NCBI RefSeq assembly: GCF_042650605.1
Contig: NZ_JBHSBN010000019.1
Span: 67,007-131,006 of the forward strand
Direction of reading: 5' to 3'
Origin: Micromonospora_J zhanjiangensis
GTDB taxonomy: Bacteria > Actinomycetota > Actinomycetes > Mycobacteriales > Micromonosporaceae
DNA length: 64,000 nucleotides
Each line of letters begins with the position of its first letter. The stretch's first letter is position 1. A program made the translations under genes and the position numbers. This document shows, piece by piece, positions 59,430-64,000 of the stretch. Below the pieces are notes generated by a model. That model worked only from the letters and a program-made list of their open reading frames with translations, made no database searches and was not told the DNA's origin.

Positions 59430-60176
59430 GTGACCGACGACCCGCTCGCGCCGCTGCTCGACCTCGCCGACATCGCACCCGCCGTCGCGCGGACCCGCGA
59501 GCGGGTCGACCAGGCCATGCGGCACCGCGCGTTGCGCCGCCAGGGCGGCCAGGTCGCGGCCGAGGTCAGCCTGCGCTGCGCGGTGGCCAGCGCAGCCCTG
59601 GAGGGGTACGCCCACGAGCGCGAGACGGTCCGCGCCGGCACGATCACCGACCCGGTTCCGCAGGGGGCGCTGCGGGTGGCCGGGGCGCTGCCCGGGCTGG
59701 CCGACCGCTGGCCGAAGGCCCCCCGGCAGGCGCTGGCCCGGCTGCACGTACTGGCGGCCCGGGGTGCGGTGTCCGAGGCCGCGCTCGGCCGGCCCACCGG
59801 CGACCCGGCCGTGGCGGCCCGGTTGGACGCCCTGGCCAGACTGTTGGCCGGCGGGACAGCGGTGCCACCGTTGATCCTGGCGGCCGTGGTGCACGGCGAG
59901 CTGCTGGCGCTGCGGCCGTTCGCCGGACCGACCGGGGTGGTCGCCCGGGGCGCGGCCCGGCTCACCCTGATCTCCACCGGTTTCGACCCGCGCGGCCTGG
60001 TCGCGGTCGACGTCGGCCACCACGAGCGGGAACCCGAGTACGTCGGCGCCGCGAACGCCTTCGCCACCGGCACCCCGGACGGGGTCCGAGCCTGGCTGCG
60101 GCACTACCTGACCGCCGTCCAGGTCGGCGCCGACCAGCTCACCGAGATCGGCGACGAGGTCCTGGCCGCGGGCTGA
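59430..60176 (+). CDS. Degenerate Fic-fold protein with intact inhibitory motif
   Basis: A 248-residue, mostly helical protein. Residues 162-173 read RPFAGPTGVVAR and align position for position with the Fic catalytic signature HPFxxGNGRxxR: His is R162, the first Gly is P167, Asn is T168, the signature Arg is V170, and the last Arg is kept as R173. Upstream, S54-A-A-L-E58-G59 matches the Fic inhibitory-helix motif (S/T)xxxE(G/N). So the scaffold and inhibitory helix persist while the residues needed for AMP transfer are lost. It starts at GTG 59430. It is divergent from acsA and convergent with the HAD gene. Probable non-catalytic binding or regulatory protein. Confidence 0.75.
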   Translation: MTDDPLAPLLDLADIAPAVARTRERVDQAMRHRALRRQGGQVAAEVSLRCAVASAALEGYAHERETVRAGTITDPVPQGALRVAGALPGLADRWPKAPRQALARLHVLAARGAVSEAALGRPTGDPAVAARLDALARLLAGGTAVPPLILAAVVHGELLALRPFAGPTGVVARGAARLTLISTGFDPRGLVAVDVGHHEREPEYVGAANAFATGTPDGVRAWLRHYLTAVQVGADQLTEIGDEVLAAG

Positions 60177-60244
60177 CCGGGTCAGGCGGTGGCCGCTCTC
60201 GCGCCCGCCCTCGGCCGATCTGGCCAAGGGTCGGGCGGTGCCGG

Positions 60245-61051
60245 TCAGGCGGTGGCCGTGGCGGCCTTGTTGCGGCGGTGCCGGCCGTACCAGGCGATGC
60301 CGATCGCCACGCCGACCCCGACGCCGAGCGCGGCGGCGGCCACCGGGACGGCCGGCCGTTCGCGCAGCCGACGGCCCAGCGGGATCGGGTGCCGGAACTC
60401 CAGCACCGGCCAGCCGTTCTCACTGGCCAGCTTCCGCAGCGCCCGGTCCGGGTTCACCACGGTCGGGTGACCCACGCACTCCAGCAGCGGCCGGTCGCTG
60501 ATCGAGTCCGAGTAGGCGTACGAGTCGGCCAGGTCGTAGCCGCGCGCCTCGGCCAGCTCGGTGACCCCGTTGACCTTGGCCGGCCCGGCCGCGTAGAACT
60601 CGACCTCGCCGCTGTACCGACCCTCGATGACCGACATCCGGGTGGCGATCACGTCGGTGACCCCGAGTAGCTCGCCGATCGGCCGGACCATCTCGTCCCC
60701 GGAGGCGGAGACCAGCACCACGTCCCGCCCGGCGGCCTGGTGCTCCTCGATCAGGGCGGCGGCCTCGGCGTACACGTACGGGTGGATCAGCTCGTGCAGG
60801 GTCTCCGCGACGATCTGGCGGACCTGGTCCACCGGCCAGCCCTTGCACAGGGCGGCCAGGTAGTCCCGGGTACGGGCCATGGTCTGCTCGTCCGTGCCAC
60901 CCAGCCGGAACATCAGCTGGGCATACGCCGACTTGACCACGTCGCGGCGGGTGATGAGGCCGTCCCGGTAGAACGGCCGACCGAACGCCAGAGCGCTGGA
61001 CTTGGCGATCACGGTCTTGTCGAGATCAAAAAAAGCGGCACTTCGGCCCAC
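60245..61051 (-). CDS. HAD-IB family phosphatase (SerB-like) with C-terminal helix
   Basis: A 268-residue haloacid dehalogenase phosphatase. Motif I is FFDLDKTVIAKSSALAF (D9, D11), motif II is VVLVSASGDEMVRPIGELLG, and the C-terminal Asp pair is in YDLADSYAYSDSISDRPLLE. A hydrophobic helix at about 233-252 (AVPVAAAALGVGVGVAIGIA) and a basic tail suggest membrane association. The GTG start is used. The family includes the mycobacterial Rv3661 protein, which like this gene lies next to a 6C RNA encoded on the opposite strand. The substrate is unknown; phosphoserine and phospholipid head groups are candidates. Confidence 0.92.
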   Translation of the reverse strand: MGRSAAFFDLDKTVIAKSSALAFGRPFYRDGLITRRDVVKSAYAQLMFRLGGTDEQTMARTRDYLAALCKGWPVDQVRQIVAETLHELIHPYVYAEAAALIEEHQAAGRDVVLVSASGDEMVRPIGELLGVTDVIATRMSVIEGRYSGEVEFYAAGPAKVNGVTELAEARGYDLADSYAYSDSISDRPLLECVGHPTVVNPDRALRKLASENGWPVLEFRHPIPLGRRLRERPAVPVAAAALGVGVGVAIGIAWYGRHRRNKAATATA

Positions 61052-61235
61052 GGCGCGAAAGTCTAGCCGGATGGTCTATGGTCTGCGGGTGGCCGGGGTC
61101 ACTCCACGCACGCCACGCCAGGTCTGACCTGATCAACGGGTCAGCGCGGGGTGGCGGCGGCCACGCGGAGGAAGCATAATTTCGCACGGAGTGGACCAAG
61201 CGCCACTCGACGTATACAACGGTCGTCAGGCATGC

Positions 61236-61263
61236 TTGTATTTACGACACAGATTCATACGGT
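61236..61263 (+). promoter_or_regulatory. Promoter-like sequence of the 6C RNA
   Basis: TTGTAT (61236-61241) and TACGGT (61258-61263) are spaced by 16 bases, matching housekeeping sigma-factor -35 and -10 elements of actinobacteria. They end a few bases before the first 6C stem, placing transcription start near 61270. The patch is clearly AT-richer than its flanks. Confidence 0.65.
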
Positions 61264-61269
61264 CAGAGC

Positions 61270-61375
61270 CCTCGGCGGTTGCACCCCCCGTAACCGCTGA
61301 GTGGGTTCGGCTCGACCCCCCCGGAGCCGAACCCCAGGACGACCCCCGTCTCCCCCCGACGGGGGTCGTCTCCTG
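61270..61375 (+). ncRNA. 6C RNA (actinobacterial C-loop small RNA)
   Basis: Three consecutive hairpins each expose a run of at least six C in the loop. Stem 1: GCGGTT/AACCGC (61275-61297), loop with 6 C. Stem 2: GGGTTCGGCTC/GAGCCGAACCC (61303-61334), loop with 7 C. Stem 3: GACGACCCCCGTC/GACGGGGGTCGTC (61338-61370), loop with 6 C, probably doubling as terminator. C-loop hairpins define the 6C family, known as B11 in mycobacteria, a small RNA that pairs with G-rich ribosome-binding sites of many mRNAs and affects growth and cell division. The adjacent HAD gene, on the opposite strand, matches the mycobacterial neighbourhood. Ends are estimated from the promoter and last stem. Confidence 0.88.
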
Positions 61376-61843
61376 TTCGGGAACGGTAGCTCCCCTGGTC
61401 AAGACCCTTCGCCGCGGTCGGCCCGGCGGCGTCTTGATCGCTCTCGAACCGGCTCGCCGGTAAACGCCCCGCCACATCCGCTCCGGGGCGCCGCCCGGGG
61501 CTGGGTGTAACGATTTAGCATCATCGACGCCGACGCGGCCCATGATCTACCGGGTCCCGGTCCCTCGGCGCCAGCGGTTCACCCGCCCCGGCCTGTTTCG
61601 GGGAGGCCAGTCCTTTGTGGTCCTCATGACGCGCAGCCTGTCGTACCCGCCCGTTATGGTTCGCCGCAGTTGGCCGGTCAGAGCAACCCCAGGTGGGACA
61701 GCGCGGCTACGGGGGGCGGGCACTGGTAGGTCCCCGGAGCGATCCCGGGGCTGAATACGGGACACCGCAACCCGCCCCCCGCCACGCGCACCACGGCTCC
61801 CACCACTCGACGGCTCGAACTGACAGCCGCGCCCGGTCGACAG
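61376..61843. other. Intergenic region with a structured G/C stem at 61710-61781
   Basis: No gene is credible in these 470 bases. A TCAAGAC/GTCTTGA inverted pair lies at 61399-61437. At 61710-61720 and 61771-61781 an 11-bp perfect stem (CGGGGGGCGGG with CCCGCCCCCCG) closes a 50-base interior that can itself fold (CCCCGG/CCGGGG at 61732-61750, or GTCCC/GGGAC at 61730-61763). This could be an RNA element or a terminator for the vapC transcript coming from the right. I could not match it to a known riboswitch. Confidence 0.35.
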
Positions 61844-62248
61844 CTACGAGACGTCGAAGAGACGCAGACCGTCCTCGTCCGCGAAGTCGGCGAAATCCTT
61901 GCCGTTGAAGGTCGCCAGCGGCAGCCGGTGAGTCAGGCAGCAGGCCGCGATCCAGGAGTCGTTGACCGGACGAGGACGACCGCGCAGTTGCGCTCGGGCC
62001 TGGAGCCTGCCCCAGGTCATCGCCACCGCCTCGTCGAACGGCAGCAGCACGATCCCAGCCCGCCACCGGTCGAGGTCGGCCAGCTTACGAGGTCCCCAAC
62101 TGCGCAGGACGGTCCACTTGGTCAACTCGCCAAGGGTGACGAACGTGATGCACGGCGTCTTACCGACCAGCCGGGCACGAAGCCGATCGGGCAGTCGCCC
62201 CCGCAGGATCGCCGACGCGACGTCGGTGTCCAGGACAACCAGGCTCAC
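61844..62248 (-). CDS. PIN-domain toxin, VapC family
   Basis: A 134-residue VapC-type ribonuclease. The N-terminal LVVLDTDVASAILRG gives the first catalytic Asp, FVTLGELTKW the Glu, and PVNDSWIAACCLTHRLPLAT the Asp pair region, followed by FNGKDFADF. Length and motif order are canonical. The ATG overlaps the antitoxin stop as ATGA, so the two are translationally coupled. Substrate RNA unknown; many VapCs cut initiator tRNA or rRNA. Confidence 0.92.
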   Translation of the reverse strand: MSLVVLDTDVASAILRGRLPDRLRARLVGKTPCITFVTLGELTKWTVLRSWGPRKLADLDRWRAGIVLLPFDEAVAMTWGRLQARAQLRGRPRPVNDSWIAACCLTHRLPLATFNGKDFADFADEDGLRLFDVS

Positions 62249-62442
62249 GCGGCGCCGGCCCGGCGGGAGGCGTAGAGGTCGGCGAGGAAGGCGTCCAGAT
62301 CGTCGTCGGACTCGAACAGGTCAGGGCGGGCCAGGTCGTCGACGGAGGCGACCGGCCGGACACCCTGCCGACGGGCCAACTCCTCCGCCGGCACGTGTTC
62401 AGCAGCTGGCCACTCGGGCATCCGCTCCGCGTTGCTCGACAT
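62245..62442 (-). CDS. Antitoxin partner of the PIN toxin
   Basis: A 65-residue acidic protein just upstream of the VapC gene (MSSNAERMPEWPAAEHVPAE, RPDLFESDDDLDAFLADLYA). It has no evident DNA-binding fold in its N terminus, but the acidic, amphipathic C-terminal helix is what PIN antitoxins use to occupy the toxin. ATG 62442 lies behind GAGGAGG. Assigned as antitoxin by size, acidity and ATGA coupling. Confidence 0.8.
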   Translation of the reverse strand: MSSNAERMPEWPAAEHVPAEELARRQGVRPVASVDDLARPDLFESDDDLDAFLADLYASRRAGAA

Positions 62443-62664
62443 CACGGCTCACCTCCTCTGTCACAACCAACCAATTCTCGCACGCGCAGGGCTCACGGAC
62501 TGTCTCCCGAGCCGACGCGGCGGCCAGCCCCCGACCCGGCGGCCGGAGCGGTGGGCCGTACGACGCCGGCTGCCGTGCCAGATACGTGCCAGTAACGGAG
62601 GTAACCCAAGCCCCAGACGGTCATGATCGGGACGAGACCACCCGCGTGTGCCGGTGGACGGGTC

Positions 62665-62748
62665 CGTGCTGGCGGTGTCGTGACCTGCCTCCGCTTCGGC
62701 CGAGAGTTCAGCCTCCATCTCCGGAGTCAGGGTGATTCCGTTCGTGGT
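62665..62748 (-). pseudogene. Fragment of an antitoxin-like gene
   Basis: A 28-codon stretch in one minus-strand frame reads TNGITLTPEMEAELSAEAEA followed by GHDTAST, which resembles the N-terminal part of small ribbon-helix-helix-type antitoxins. No start codon precedes it in a sensible place, and the following residues (RGWSRPDHDRLG) do not continue the family. It overlaps the end of the DivIVA-like gene. Probably a decayed remnant; the resemblance is from memory. Confidence 0.3.
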
Positions 62749-63077
62749 CTGCCACCCAGCTCTTTCTGGACATCCTTGCCGCCGGGTTCGGGTCCGAAGT
62801 GTTTCTGCCATTCCCGCAGGGCTCGTTTCAGCCGCATGCTCTCCTCGTACAGGCTGGCCTCCACCGCATCCCGGGTGGTCAGTTCGTCGACAACGCGCCG
62901 GACGAAGGCGTAGACGTGATCTTCGGCGAGTCCGCGTCGGCCGAAGCGGGTACGCGGGAAGCGGACGGCGCGTACGTGTTCGGGTCGGAGTCGCGTGGAC
63001 CGTGGCCCGATCCGGAAGATTCCGACCGCCGATCCGTCCGTCCCGCGTTCCTTGCGGTGTCGTCCGTTGTCAGCCAC
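62727..63077 (-). CDS. Small DivIVA-like domain protein
   Basis: A 116-residue protein with a DivIVA-type N-terminal pattern: RSTRLRPEHVRAVRFPRTRF then GRRGLAEDHVYAFVRRVVDE, followed by a short coiled coil (ASLYEESMRLKRALREWQKH). Full-length DivIVA/Wag31 is far longer; short forms like this occur in actinomycete integrative elements. GTG 63077 lies behind GGAGG and overlaps the stop of the upstream gene (GTGGCTGA), so they are coupled. It may tie the element to the cell pole or to cell division; inferred only. Confidence 0.75.
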   Translation of the reverse strand: MADNGRHRKERGTDGSAVGIFRIGPRSTRLRPEHVRAVRFPRTRFGRRGLAEDHVYAFVRRVVDELTTRDAVEASLYEESMRLKRALREWQKHFGPEPGGKDVQKELGGRPRTESP

Positions 63078-63372
63078 GTTGCCTCCGTCCCGTGGGGATG
63101 CTCGTCCGCGCGGTGTTTGGTGTGTGGGCCGGGGCCGGGCGGCGGGTCGTCGTCGGCCGTGGTGGCCCGAGCCGGTGAAGGCCGGCGCGCTGGACGAAGA
63201 TCTCCCGGCGGTCGATGGCTTGGCCTTGATCGTCGAGGACGTAGCCGGTAAGCCAGATCCAGCCGTCGTAGGTCGGCATGTCCGGCACGGCCGTCACGCG
63301 AAAGGTCAGGGCGCAGTCACCGCTGAACTGGACCGACGCGCGTGCGTCGATACGGAACACCTCACCCGGCAT
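63070..63372 (-). CDS. Uncharacterised element-associated protein
   Basis: About 100 residues, starting MPGEVFRIDARASVQFSGDC. The first two thirds are a compact beta-rich domain (CALTFRVTAVPDMPTYDGWI, WLTGYVLDDQGQAIDRREIF, VQRAGLHRLG); the tail is Pro/Thr/Arg-rich. I have the impression of similar proteins in integrative elements of related genera but cannot name a family. No good Shine-Dalgarno precedes ATG 63372. It is co-translated with the DivIVA-like gene and divergent from the GntR gene. Confidence 0.65.
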   Translation of the reverse strand: MPGEVFRIDARASVQFSGDCALTFRVTAVPDMPTYDGWIWLTGYVLDDQGQAIDRREIFVQRAGLHRLGPPRPTTTRRPAPAHTPNTARTSIPTGRRQRG

Positions 63373-63620
63373 CGGATCCACTGCTGTGTGTATCCCTTCG
63401 TTGCAGACGGTTGGAGGGCACCGAGGCGGGCGGGCTCTCGGGTGTGACCGCGGGCCAATCCCGCGACCTGCCAGCACCCGCCCCGGTGCCGTTCGTGAGG
63501 CGACGTCCGATTACTACCGGCATAAAGCCGTAGGCATACGGTGCGCCAGGTGCATATGCTTGTCTCACAGCGTCCTGTGTGGACCTGCCTCGCGTGATGA
63601 ACTAGGTGCAGATTGCGTGT

Positions 63621-64000
63621 ATGAACTCAGGAGCAGGATTGACCGAGATACCTGGCCGGCCGCTGTATGAACAGATTGCAGACGACTTGCGAGCCAAGAT
63701 CGACCGAGGTGTCTATCTGGTCGGCGGCACCCTGCCCTCCACGAACAGCCTCATGCAGGAGTATCGCGCTTCGATCACTGCGGTGCGAGCAGCCGTCAAT
63801 CTGCTCAAGCAAGACGGCATCGTGGTCGGACAACCCGGCAAGGGGGTCTACGTCCAGCGCCAACCCCAGCTAGTACTCCAGCAGGAGATCCGTTCTGGCC
63901 TGCTGGAGCGGTGTGGTTTTGTCCGTGGGCGTGGAGCAGCCACCGCTGAGTCTCGTGGTTGTGTGGACCCAAGATACGGCGGTGGCTGCCGCCTACAGAG
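63621..64000 (+). CDS. GntR-family regulator, 3' end beyond the window
   Basis: The frame from ATG 63621 stays open to the last base, so the C terminus is missing. Residues about 8-80 form a GntR winged helix: GRPLYEQIADDLRAKIDRGV, YLVGGTLPSTNSLMQEYRAS, ITAVRAAVNLLKQDGIVVGQ and PGKGVYVQRQP. An alternative TTG at 63639 has AGGAG upstream. The sequence after the wing (QQEIRSGLLERCGFVRGRGA) does not look like a UTRA effector domain. Short GntR proteins of this type control transfer genes in actinomycete integrative elements. It is divergent from the 63070 gene. Confidence 0.8.
   Translation, partial: MNSGAGLTEIPGRPLYEQIADDLRAKIDRGVYLVGGTLPSTNSLMQEYRASITAVRAAVNLLKQDGIVVGQPGKGVYVQRQPQLVLQQEIRSGLLERCGFVRGRGAATAESRGCVDPRYGGGCRLQ

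Noticed and set aside
61700..61830. tRNA gene or known riboswitch in the structured region
   Set aside because: No cloverleaf with a proper T-arm pairing on either strand, and no conserved core of riboswitches I know.

Overview
The window is a high-GC actinobacterial chromosome segment, most likely from the family Micromonosporaceae. Four things point there: the third-position G/C bias, the frequent GTG starts, the futalosine menaquinone genes alongside a full 14-gene nuo operon, and actinobacterial signatures such as a 6C RNA, an XRE/DUF397 pair and WXG100/ESX-type genes. The genus cannot be fixed from the sequence alone.

Layout. (1) 1-2.6 kb is an accessory edge: an AlpA-like HTH gene, then a minus-strand run encoding an HTH protein, a PIN nuclease, an XRE regulator and a Uma2-type nuclease-fold protein. 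(2) 2.7-7.4 kb holds helR (an RNA-polymerase-recycling HelD-type ATPase), a second Uma2 gene, mqnA, and a membrane-anchored class-A-beta-lactamase-fold protein. (3) 7.9-11.7 kb is the phenylacetyl-CoA epoxidase operon paaABCDE. (4) 11.7-13.3 kb has an unusual nested inverted repeat, a frameshifted XRE regulator and a DUF397 gene. (5) 13.4-37.0 kb is a respiration block: mqnC, a sortase-anchored surface protein between two related hairpins, menG, a geranylgeranyl/menaquinone-reductase-like flavoprotein, nuoA-N, and a long-chain polyprenyl diphosphate synthase. Much of this serves to make, modify and reduce menaquinone. (6) 37.1-43.7 kb carries an MFS transporter divergent from an IclR regulator, a PhoX-type phosphatase, an ECF sigma/anti-sigma pair, a GNAT protein and a small four-helix membrane protein. 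(7) 43.8-52.9 kb is a partial type VII secretion locus (eccE, eccB, two WXG100 proteins, mycP) with a 951-residue two-domain SseB-like protein; eccC and eccD are not in the window. (8) 52.9-61.1 kb has an alpha/beta hydrolase lacking its nucleophile, a lipoprotein, an immune-inhibitor-A metalloprotease, acsA, a degenerate Fic protein and a HAD phosphatase. (9) 61.2-61.4 kb is a 6C RNA with its own promoter-like sequence. (10) 61.8-64.0 kb is a second accessory edge: a VapC/antitoxin pair, an antitoxin fragment, a DivIVA-like gene, an unknown gene and a GntR regulator cut by the window end, resembling the cargo/control end of an actinomycete integrative element.

The observations I judge most worth following are the three-C-loop 6C RNA beside the HAD gene, the Fic-fold protein that keeps its inhibitory motif but has lost its catalytic residues, the 28-codon ORF threaded exactly between nuoL and nuoM, the about 160-residue disordered tail on NuoE, the nested operator/terminator-like repeat at 11845-11900, and the type VII locus without its motor genes.
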